From positions 1 through 6,980 of the forward strand of contig JAITCJ010000207.1 in NCBI GenBank assembly GCA_031283145.1: 6,980 bases of DNA. The letters are read 5' to 3'. The DNA comes from Holophagales bacterium. GTDB taxonomy: Bacteria > Acidobacteriota > Holophagae > Holophagales > Holophagaceae. The translations under genes were made by a program, and so were the position numbers. Below, in pieces: positions 1 through 5,124 of the stretch; the stretch's first letter is position 1, and each line of letters opens with the position of its first letter. Below the pieces are notes generated by a model. It did no database searches. It saw only the letters and a program-made list of their open reading frames with translations, and was not told where the DNA came from.

Positions 1-105
1 TTTGCGTCCCCTGCCAAACATCAGCCCCGCAATATGATACCCCGCCTTTTAAGGCGGGGCGCGTGGCTGTTCCGGCCTGAAGGCCGGGGTCTCAAACCAC
101 AGTGG
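1..105 (+). mobile_element. Possible right end of an IS200/IS605-type element
   Basis: Two strong hairpins lie close together. The first has a 9-bp perfect stem, CCCCGCCTT/AAGGCGGGG (40-48 with 51-59), around a 2-base loop. The second has a 6-bp stem, CCGGCC/GGCCGG (72-77 with 82-87), with loop TGAA, followed by GGTCTCAAACC. A stem-loop followed by a G-rich and then TCAA-like tail is how the transposon right end, which is also the 3' end of the TnpB guide RNA, looks in IS200/IS605 elements such as ISDra2. Any tnpB would lie left of base 1 on the plus strand and is not visible. Neither hairpin is followed by a clear T-run, so a simple terminator is less convincing. A REP-like intergenic palindrome is the main alternative. 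Confidence 0.3.
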
Positions 106-281
106 AGTAAAGATGAAAAAAGAGAAAAAATTCTGGGGCAAAACACTCCATCTCTGTAAAGATCAACAATGTACAAGTCATTCACCCATTGACCCTGTCC
201 AGATTGCGCGGATACCGGTACAGCGGAGAACAGCAGGAGGATGTTAAATACTGATATTACCAAAAACCGACGCGCCGACAT
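21..281 (-). CDS. Short secreted ORF, probably truncated
   Basis: An 86-codon ORF begins with ATG at 281, 11 bases after the stop of the HU/IHF gene, and has a GAGG SD about 9 bases upstream that overlaps that stop. The N terminus is a good Sec signal peptide: a basic SARR, a hydrophobic core at about residues 6-23, and a VSA-Q cleavage site near residue 25. The mature part as far as about residue 60 reads like ordinary protein. The rest, rich in Arg, Pro and Gly, is translated from the hairpins at 40-87 and looks like insertion-derived sequence. I read this as the 5' end of an exported-protein gene whose 3' part was displaced by the element on its left. It might also be a small intact exported protein. 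I recognise no family. Confidence 0.42.
   Translation of the reverse strand: MSARRFLVISVFNILLLFSAVPVSAQSGQGQWVNDLYIVDLYRDGVFCPRIFSLFSSLLHCGLRPRPSGRNSHAPRLKRRGIILRG
113..247 (+). CDS. Weak candidate small ORF, 44 codons
   Basis: An ATG at 113 is preceded by GGAG with a 5-base spacer (104-107) and opens a 44-codon frame ending in TAA. The product starts MKKEKKFWG and contains three cysteines. It overlaps the signal-peptide ORF on the opposite strand, so at most one of the two is likely real, and the minus-strand frame has the better protein signature. I recognise no family. It is listed because of its SD spacing and because it starts just right of the putative IS end. Confidence 0.12.
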   Translation: MKKEKKFWGKTLHLCKDQQCTSHSPIDPVQIARIPVQRRTAGGC

Positions 282-292
282 TTGTTATGTCC

Positions 293-589
293 TCACTTAT
301 CAATCAACTTACTGCGCAGTTCTTTCCCCAGTTTGAAATAAACAATGCGCTTGGATGGCACATGAATAGACTGTCCGCTGCGCGGGTTGCGACCCATACG
401 AGATTTTCTCTCCCGCAGCCTGAAACTGCCAAAGCCGCGAAGCTCAACGCCCTCTCCCGATCTCAGCGCGGAAATCAGACTTTTAAAAAAAGCGTTGACC
501 AATATGTCGGCGTCTTTTTTTGACAACTCCAGTTTATCCATCAAATGCTTAGATAAATCAGCTTTAGTAAGGGTTCCGGCGGATTCCAT
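293..589 (-). CDS. HU/IHF family nucleoid DNA-binding protein
   Basis: This is a 98-residue protein, the normal length for the HU/IHF family of small dimeric histone-like proteins that bend DNA in the nucleoid. The N-terminal helical dimerisation part covers about residues 7-45. The turn GFGSF is at 52-56. The beta-arm signature GRNPRSG is at 66-72 and holds Pro69, the residue that intercalates between base pairs in this family. The tail FKLGKELRSKL closes the fold. ELRGFGSF and FKxGKELR are closer to IHF-beta than to classical HU, but subunit assignment is not safe outside proteobacteria. The ATG at 589 has a purine-rich SD, GGAGAGG, immediately upstream. Three ACAGAC repeats lie upstream of that. 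It is followed 11 bases later by the short secreted ORF, with which it may be cotranscribed. Confidence 0.95.
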   Translation of the reverse strand: MESAGTLTKADLSKHLMDKLELSKKDADILVNAFFKSLISALRSGEGVELRGFGSFRLRERKSRMGRNPRSGQSIHVPSKRIVYFKLGKELRSKLIDK

Positions 590-602
590 ATCCTCTCCGT
601 TT

Positions 603-628
603 GTCTGTAAAAGTCTGTGAACGTCTGT
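603..628 (-). promoter_or_regulatory. Three ACAGAC direct repeats upstream of the HU/IHF gene
   Basis: On the minus strand ACAGAC occurs three times, separated by GTTC and TTTT (plus-strand GTCTGT at 603-608, 613-618 and 623-628). The period is exactly 10 bases, about one helical turn. A CAGAC on the plus strand at 641-645 forms an inverted match with the outermost copy. A weak minus-strand -35-like TTGAAA lies at 631-636, so the repeats would occupy the promoter spacer and -10 area. This arrangement suits cooperative binding by a regulator, perhaps the HU/IHF protein itself. The regulator is unknown. Confidence 0.35.
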
Positions 629-673
629 AGTTTCAATAATCAGACGATGGAGTGGGGAAGATTCAGTCGTTAG

Positions 674-704
674 GTTTTACAATCAAGCGAGGTAATTGCA
701 AAAC
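674..704. repeat. Imperfect inverted repeat (hairpin)
   Basis: GTTTTACAAT at 674-683 pairs with ATTGCAAAAC at 695-704, with one A-C mismatch, around an 11-base loop. It lies between the pepA stop and the HU/IHF promoter area. It could be a transcript 3'-end structure or a protein-binding dyad. No T-run follows in the pepA direction. Confidence 0.35.
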
Positions 705-819
705 CCCGTTTTTGTCTGCGCCCGTAATGATGCCGTCCGCCCCAGTGTCACGTCCGGCGCTATTCAGGCGCAGCCCATCAACTCCGTTGAAACCGCGAAA
801 CCGGAACTTTGCGGCTGGC

Positions 820-2289
820 TCAACCGGCAATCCATTCAAGCAGCCAGCGCGGACCTTCGCCCGTGCCGCCCGGCGCACGGAAGTCTTTTTCAGCGGCGGC
901 CCAAACACTTGAGAGATCAACGTGCGCCCAGGAAGACTCGCCGACAAATTCTTTAAGGAAAAGAGCGGCGGTGATAGCGCCGCCCCAGCGGCTGCCCGTG
1001 ATGTTTTTCATGTCAGCGATAGTACTCTTGAGGGATTCCCTGTACTCCTCAACCAGAGGAAGCTGCCAGAGGTGTTCCCCAACCCTCGCGCTGGCGTCTA
1101 ATATATGCTCGACCAGTTTCTGGTCTGTCCCGAATACGCCCGATACTCCTTCACCCAAAGCGACAGCGCAGGCGCCGGTGAGAGTCGCCAGATCAACCAC
1201 ATGGTCAGCGCCCATTCCGCTTGCCCAATGCAATAAATCGGCCAGGACAAGACGGCCTTCCGCGTCTGTATTGAGAACTTCAATCGTTTTGCCGCTGCGG
1301 GAACGAAGAATATCGCCTGGTTTACAAGCGGAACAGCCGGGCATATTTTCCACCAACCCGCATATACCGGTGACTTTTACGGGGATAGCCGCCTTAGCGC
1401 AGGCGACCGTAGCGGCAAGGACAACAGCCGCGCCCGCCATATCGCTCTTCATGGTTTCCATGCCGGTTGCGTCTTTGAGCGAAAGGCCTCCGGAATCAAA
1501 GCAGAGACCCTTACCGACTAGAACAACGTGCTTTTTGGGTTTTTCGGCAGGTGTGTACTCAAGTTTTACTACGCGCGGGGTGCGAGAAGACCCTTTGCCA
1601 ACGGCCAGCAACGCTCTGAATCCATCCTTTTCCAATTCTTCGGAATCCAGAACGGAGACCGCGATACCATTCTCAACCGCCAGCGCCTTTGCTTTAGAGG
1701 CAAAAGTCTCAGGATACATATCAGCGGCTGGCATGTTGACCAAATCGCGCACAAGGTGGTTCGCCGCCACGCCAATTTCGATAATAGACTGACGGCGCCG
1801 CACTTTGCGCGTGTCGTCGCTGTTTGTGAACAGCTCAACGCGTTCAATGCGTTTGACTTCAGACTTGCTGCGATAGTCAGAAAAGTCGTAATTGCCCAGC
1901 AGCGCGCCTTCCAGAACAGATTCCTGAACCTCGTCATGGTCGATATTGGATGTGGACGGAACCAAAAGACCAACCGATTTCCATCCTTTTTTCAGGCAGA
2001 AGCGCACCGCCGCGCCAACGGCTTTGCGAATCTTGTTGAGTGTGACCTTTTCTTCCTCTCCCAGACCAACAAGAAGCATCCAGCGGCAGTCCTTGACGCC
2101 GTTTGGGTGATGCAGGGGAACTATTTCCAATAATTCGGCCTTGAAGTCGCCTTCGTCCATTACTTGCCGCGCAACCTTACTTATGGCCAAGGGAAGGCGA
2201 TGACGCTCTCTTCCGGAAAAAACAGGGATAACAAGCGCGTCGCCTGAAAAGTCCTTGCCTGCTTGAGAACTGATTTCTATCTTTGACAT
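820..2289 (-). CDS. pepA: Leucyl aminopeptidase (M17 family, PepA)
   Basis: This cytosolic two-metal aminopeptidase removes N-terminal residues from peptides and works as a hexamer in known family members. The 489-residue length is typical. Residues 1 to about 160 form the variable N-terminal domain, and about 165-489 the catalytic domain. Metal-binding and catalytic residues are all visible: Lys260 and Asp265 in VGKGLCFDSGG, Lys272 in SLK, Asp283 in MKSDMAG, and Asp342, Glu344 and Arg346 in the signature NTDAEGRL (340-347). The C-terminal GGTGEGPRWLLEW replaces the usual GATGRPVxLL but keeps the position. The ATG at 2289 has a strong SD, GGAGG, with a 7-base spacer. Some M17 proteins such as E. 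coli PepA also bind DNA, but nothing here shows that. It probably has its own promoter in the AT-rich gap upstream. Confidence 0.97.
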   Translation of the reverse strand: MSKIEISSQAGKDFSGDALVIPVFSGRERHRLPLAISKVARQVMDEGDFKAELLEIVPLHHPNGVKDCRWMLLVGLGEEEKVTLNKIRKAVGAAVRFCLKKGWKSVGLLVPSTSNIDHDEVQESVLEGALLGNYDFSDYRSKSEVKRIERVELFTNSDDTRKVRRRQSIIEIGVAANHLVRDLVNMPAADMYPETFASKAKALAVENGIAVSVLDSEELEKDGFRALLAVGKGSSRTPRVVKLEYTPAEKPKKHVVLVGKGLCFDSGGLSLKDATGMETMKSDMAGAAVVLAATVACAKAAIPVKVTGICGLVENMPGCSACKPGDILRSRSGKTIEVLNTDAEGRLVLADLLHWASGMGADHVVDLATLTGACAVALGEGVSGVFGTDQKLVEHILDASARVGEHLWQLPLVEEYRESLKSTIADMKNITGSRWGGAITAALFLKEFVGESSWAHVDLSSVWAAAEKDFRAPGGTGEGPRWLLEWIAG

Positions 2290-2499
2290 TAGATTGCCTC
2301 CAACAAAAAAATTTTATAACAAAAGCAATGTATCTCAAAAATTTTTAAAAACACAGACAAGCGATATTTCTCATTAAAAAAATGTATAAATTAAAAATGT
2401 GTAATGATTTCAGGACTTTACGTAACCCCAAATTCAAAGATATTCTGTATCAATTATTTAGATTTTTTTAGCGAATAATGACAACCCAAAGTTGAACTG
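2290..2499. other. AT-rich intergenic region upstream of pepA
   Basis: This 210-base spacer is much more AT-rich than its surroundings and should hold the pepA promoter and the end of the tsaE transcript. A -10-like TATAAA lies on the minus strand about 25 bases before the ATG, but the best -35-like TTGAGA is only 14 bases away, so I do not call a promoter. A near-direct repeat, ATTAAAAAAATGT (2373-2385) and ATTAAAAATGT (2390-2400), and a palindrome TTACGTAA near 2417-2424 are present. No strong terminator hairpin is visible. Confidence 0.5.
2297..2301 (-). promoter_or_regulatory. Ribosome binding site of pepA
   Basis: GGAGG on the minus strand, 7 bases before the ATG at 2289, fixes the pepA start. 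Confidence 0.85.
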
Positions 2500-2916
2500 C
2501 TATAAGCCGTACCAAGACGCGCTTCTGCCATTGGGAACCTGTGTCAATTCCAAAATCGAAACCCAATCAGAAACCCACGGGCCATCGTTCCCGGCCCATT
2601 CAACAACCAACCGGTCCGTCTGCGTAAGGAGTTCCTCAAGACCCAAATTCCATATGCCTGAAGCCCCCAGGCGATATAAATCCAAATGAAAAATTCTCCC
2701 CGAAGGCGCGTCATAACAGTGCAAAACCGCGTATGTGGGAGATGAGACCTGATCCGAGTTGCCTCCCAAACCGGCGACAAATCCCCTTGTCCAAGTTGTC
2801 TTGCCCGCCCCCAATTCACCCCTAAGAAGCCAGGTGCCGCCAGGAGGGGTTTGCCGCGCGAGTTCCGCCCCAAATTTTTCTGTAGCCGCCTCATCAGCCA
2901 AAAAAATCTCAGGCAC
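2500..2916 (-). CDS. tsaE: tRNA t6A37 threonylcarbamoyladenosine biosynthesis ATPase TsaE
   Basis: TsaE is the P-loop ATPase that drives turnover of the TsaB-TsaD-TsaE complex, which puts threonylcarbamoyl on A37 of ANN-decoding tRNAs. The 138 residues show the family motifs in order: Walker A GELGAGKTT (33-41), SPTY (59-62), HLDLYRL (77-83) with Asp79, and VVEW (104-107) with Glu106. The C terminus is slightly shorter than the E. coli protein. The start is taken as GTG at 2916, which gives MPEIFLADEAAT and an 8-base overlap with the end of nnr. A weak GAGAG purine stretch lies upstream, so translational coupling is likely. The stop is TAG. The nnr-tsaE pairing is common in bacteria, where both are small conserved genes of metabolite and tRNA upkeep. 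tsaB and tsaD are not in this window. Confidence 0.95.
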   Translation of the reverse strand: MPEIFLADEAATEKFGAELARQTPPGGTWLLRGELGAGKTTWTRGFVAGLGGNSDQVSSPTYAVLHCYDAPSGRIFHLDLYRLGASGIWNLGLEELLTQTDRLVVEWAGNDGPWVSDWVSILELTQVPNGRSASWYGL

Positions 2917-4411
2917 TGTACAGCTCTCTCAAAATTTGCGCGAGCGGCTCTCCCAGTTCCCCCGCCATCAAAGGTCCGTTACCAAGTTTGTCAGCGGCGG
3001 CGCCATGTAGCCAAACAGACTGAGTGGCCGCCGACAAAGGATTGTCCGGTTCTCGCGCAAATCTCGAAGCTATAAGACCGGCAAGAAAATCGCCTGTGCC
3101 GCCCGTGGAAAGCCCTGAATGCCCCGTGGGGTTTACATAGACATGTCGTGACCCGCCGCCTGTTATCAGCGTCTGCGCCCCTTTCAATACAAGCACAGCG
3201 ATTGGTCCCTCCGTGTTGTAATTATTATTTAGTCTTTCAACAGCCTCCAGGCGTTCCTGGGCACCACGGCCAATTCTTTGGCCGAAGAGGCGCGAAAACT
3301 CGCCTATATGAGGCGTGATAATGGTTTGCGGACGTTTCATCCATTCCTGGCCTTCACCATCTTTCAGCGCGGATGCGTCCAGCACGAGCGGCCCGGACCA
3401 GGGTGGAACATCATACACGCCGCCTGGTCCGACCAGCAGGACGTCAGCATTATCTGGTAAAACGCCTTTCCAGGGCTTAACAATGGCTTCCGGCACCTGG
3501 AAAGCCACGGCATCAGCCGCGTCCGCGTCAGGAAAAACTGTCACCAGCCCCGCTCCGCCTCTCAACGCGCCTGTGGCCGCAAGAACAGCGGCTCCGCTCA
3601 TACCTCTGGAACCGGCCCTGATGGCTATATGCCCGAAATCATATTTGTGTGTATTCCAGTCAGGCTTAAAAAGTCTCGGCTCGCGCAAAACGCTCAGGGC
3701 GGCTTGAGGATCATTATTGAGAGGTATAGGAACAAGGGATACAGCGCCGCACATATCTGACGCCGGTCTCAGGCCATGACATCTCTTTAGGTGACCAAAA
3801 CAAGCTGTTTTATCGGCGCGTACAGCATGACCCGCAATATCACCTGAACTGGGATCCAGACCCGTAGGCAAATCCAGAGCAAGCACACAAAATCTCCGCT
3901 CGGTGATTTCCAACGCATCTATCCAGGCCAGCACGCTTGCGCTGAGAGGTAATCTTGTCCCCAGACCGAATAGGCCATCAACGACCCATCCGTGCCAAGA
4001 CAGGACTTCTTTCGCCGGATTGTCAGTTTGCCTGTAGCCCCCGCCAAGCCCCTCCCACAGCTTTGCCTGTAAAGCAGCGTCGCCTCTCCATTGAGGTGAT
4101 TGCCGTATTGACCCCGGCGTCCACACATCAACAGACCTGCCTTGTAGTGCCGCCAAGCGTGCCAAGGCAAGGGCGTCACCGCCATTATTGCCCGGACCGG
4201 CCAATACATGTATCGGTTCACCCCAAGGGATTAACGCCAGAGAACCGATCGCGGCGTGTTCCTGCAAGACAATCGAAGGTATGCCCCATTCCCGTATAGC
4301 TCGCTCTTCGCAAGCCCGCATCTCATTCGCCGTCAACAGCGGCAGCGGGGCTTGGGTTTGCGCCCGCGCGTCCGTCCCAACCAACGACTCCATTGTCTTT
4401 GTTCGCCGCAT
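2909..4411 (-). CDS. nnr: Bifunctional NAD(P)H-hydrate epimerase / ADP-dependent NAD(P)H-hydrate dehydratase
   Basis: This enzyme repairs hydrated NADH and NADPH. The N-terminal YjeF_N domain epimerises R- to S-NAD(P)HX, and the C-terminal ribokinase-like domain dehydrates the S form with ADP. With ATG at 4411 it is 500 residues, the usual length of the fusion. In that numbering, the epimerase domain shows GPGNNGGDA at 72-80 and DLPTGLD at 180-186. The dehydratase domain shows AGSRGMSGAA at 266-275, TPHIGEF at 366-372, and TGGTGD at 436-441 with the catalytic Asp441. The usual GGDG of the N domain is GGDA here. The frame stays open upstream to 4516 inside the HIT gene, but ATG 4411, two bases after the HIT stop, fits best. 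ATG 4393 is also possible. There is no strong SD, so coupling to HIT translation is likely. The 3' end overlaps tsaE by 8 bases. Confidence 0.96.
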   Translation of the reverse strand: MRRTKTMESLVGTDARAQTQAPLPLLTANEMRACEERAIREWGIPSIVLQEHAAIGSLALIPWGEPIHVLAGPGNNGGDALALARLAALQGRSVDVWTPGSIRQSPQWRGDAALQAKLWEGLGGGYRQTDNPAKEVLSWHGWVVDGLFGLGTRLPLSASVLAWIDALEITERRFCVLALDLPTGLDPSSGDIAGHAVRADKTACFGHLKRCHGLRPASDMCGAVSLVPIPLNNDPQAALSVLREPRLFKPDWNTHKYDFGHIAIRAGSRGMSGAAVLAATGALRGGAGLVTVFPDADAADAVAFQVPEAIVKPWKGVLPDNADVLLVGPGGVYDVPPWSGPLVLDASALKDGEGQEWMKRPQTIITPHIGEFSRLFGQRIGRGAQERLEAVERLNNNYNTEGPIAVLVLKGAQTLITGGGSRHVYVNPTGHSGLSTGGTGDFLAGLIASRFAREPDNPLSAATQSVWLHGAAADKLGNGPLMAGELGEPLAQILRELYSA

Positions 4412-4413
4412 GA

Positions 4414-4761
4414 CTACGCCATCTGGCCGGCCAATGGCCGCCCGCCGAGCAAGTGTACATGCAGATGAAACACTGTTTGCCCCGCGTCCGCCCCGCAGTT
4501 GATTACCAGCCGCCATCCCGTTTCAGCGAGACCCAATCGCGCGGCAAGCTCCTTTGCCACCATGGAAATATGACCAAGTACAAAGGCATGTTCCTCTGTC
4601 AGCTCGTTCAGGTCTGGAATATGTACTTTTGGAACAATCAGCAAGTGCGTAGGCGCTTGCGGCGCGATGTCGGCAAATACAATCACATGTTCGTCCTCAT
4701 GGACCATGTTTGAAGGAATCTGCTTGTTGATGATTTTGCAAAAAACACATTGATCGTTCAC
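4414..4761 (-). CDS. HIT family nucleotide-binding hydrolase (HinT-like)
   Basis: This is a 115-residue cytosolic protein of the HINT branch of the histidine triad family, whose members hydrolyse purine nucleoside phosphoramidates and aminoacyl-AMP. The triad HLHVHLL is at residues 99-105, with the likely nucleophile His101, and is preceded by GADAGQTVF and followed by GGR as in HINT proteins. Cys5 and Cys8 in CVFC match the N-terminal metal-type pair seen in many bacterial members. The tail ends AGQMA and lacks the WPPG end of HINT1. The start is GTG at 4761 with an AGGAG SD and 5-base spacer. An overlapping ATG at 4763 is out of frame. It is the first gene of the HIT-nnr-tsaE unit. Its leader is cut short by the inverted-repeat element, whose end lies only about 30 bases upstream. 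Confidence 0.95.
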   Translation of the reverse strand: MNDQCVFCKIINKQIPSNMVHEDEHVIVFADIAPQAPTHLLIVPKVHIPDLNELTEEHAFVLGHISMVAKELAARLGLAETGWRLVINCGADAGQTVFHLHVHLLGGRPLAGQMA

Positions 4762-4785
4762 ATTGGCTCCTGTATCATCATCTCA

Positions 4786-4791
4786 ATTCTA
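4786..4791 (-). promoter_or_regulatory. Candidate -10 box for the HIT operon at the MITE junction
   Basis: TAGAAT (5 of 6 to TATAAT) is formed on the minus strand where flanking DNA meets the inverted-repeat element, 25-30 bases before the GTG start. No good -35 lies 16-18 bases upstream, so this is a weak call. Confidence 0.22.
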
Positions 4792-4818
4792 TAGTGAAAC
4801 AACTTTAAAACGGTACGT
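4790..4818. repeat. Left terminal inverted repeat of the MITE
   Basis: 29 bases, starting TATAGTGAAACA and ending GGTACGT, including the outer TA. Two mismatches to the right repeat, at 4802 and 4811. Confidence 0.85.
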
Positions 4819-5011
4819 TGCCCTGTGGTTTTCGTCTGCGCTGCCGTTCCACTTTTAATGGAGTCAATCGTTGTAAAGTCACTGTCGTTGCCCCGCAACG
4901 CCAGTACCAACGGCGATTTGCCTCCATTCCTGTCGGCGGTTCGCGTAACGAAAGCACAGCCTTGAAACGAAGTGCCTCCAACTTCAATTAACAGGACAGT
5001 TTAAAAGTTGA

Positions 5012-5040
5012 TTGGCTAGAAAAGCGAAAATTGCTATAAC
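5012..5040 (+). promoter_or_regulatory. Outward-facing sigma70-type promoter inside the MITE
   Basis: TTGGCT (5012-5017, 4 of 6 to the -35 consensus), a 17-base spacer, and TATAAC (5035-5040, 5 of 6 to the -10 consensus) predict a transcript starting near 5047. That transcript runs out of the element into the PLD-like gene and trmL, with a leader of about 78 bases. Confidence 0.5.
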
Positions 5041-5067
5041 GTACCATTTTAAAGGTGTTTCACTATA
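5039..5067. repeat. Right terminal inverted repeat of the MITE
   Basis: 29 bases, starting ACGTACC and ending TGTTTCACTATA, reverse complement of the left repeat except at two positions. The outer TA continues into TATAAT at 5066-5071, making a perfect -10 hexamer at the junction, though without a -35. Confidence 0.85.
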
Positions 5068-5113
5068 TAATGGTTTGAGGATGTAATAAGCGGCTCTGCG
5101 CTGATTCGACAGC

Positions 5114-5118
5114 AAGGA
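5114..5118 (+). promoter_or_regulatory. Ribosome binding site of the PLD-like gene
   Basis: AAGGA with a 6-base spacer to the ATG at 5125 supports that start. Confidence 0.75.
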
Positions 5119-5124
5119 AGAAAT

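Larger units (their letters stand above)
590..819. other. Intergenic region between pepA and the HU/IHF gene
   Basis: This 230-base gap holds the ACAGAC repeats and an imperfect hairpin at 674-704, with a 10-bp stem (GTTTTACAAT against ATTGCAAAAC, one mismatch) and an 11-base loop. The hairpin is followed on the minus strand by no T-run, so it is a poor terminator for pepA. Part of the gap, about 663-815, is open on the minus strand in a frame different from pepA and reads as fairly protein-like sequence ending in TGA at 663, but no start that would exclude pepA is visible. Confidence 0.4.
4790..5067. mobile_element. MITE with 29-bp terminal inverted repeats, mariner/IS630-like
   Basis: The left end (4790-4818), starting TATAGTGAAACA, and the right end (5039-5067), ending TGTTTCACTATA, are inverted copies that match at 27 of 29 positions. 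If the outer TA on each side is a target duplication, the element is 274 bp (4792-5065) and begins TAGTGAAAC. TA duplication is the hallmark of IS630/Tc1-mariner transposons. It is too short for a transposase, so it would be non-autonomous and mobilised in trans. Inside are a short hairpin (CGTTG/CAACG, 4886-4900) and a 60-codon minus-strand frame (4805-4987, TTG start, Arg-rich) that ends in the left repeat and that I do not call as a gene. The element fills the divergent promoter space between the HIT and PLD-like genes. Confidence 0.82.

Noticed and set aside
40..59. GC-rich palindrome as the rho-independent terminator of the HU/IHF transcript
   Set aside because: No T-run follows on either strand, and it lies more than 230 bases after the stop codon.
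809..1792. Long plus-strand ORF (327 codons)
   Set aside because: Antisense shadow of pepA, which has all catalytic motifs; the translation is Ser/Thr/Arg/Pro-rich with no recognisable domain.
2310..2345. pepA promoter TTGAGA / TATAAA
   Set aside because: The spacer is only 14 bases, too short for a sigma70 promoter.
4412..4516. Upstream extension of nnr to 4516
   Set aside because: It would overlap the HIT gene by about 100 bases and add residues before the normal YjeF_N start.
4805..4987. 60-codon Arg-rich minus-strand ORF inside the MITE
   Set aside because: TTG start, only a GGAGG downstream of its own start, and a stop placed in the terminal repeat. It does not resemble a transposase, and the element is too short to be autonomous.
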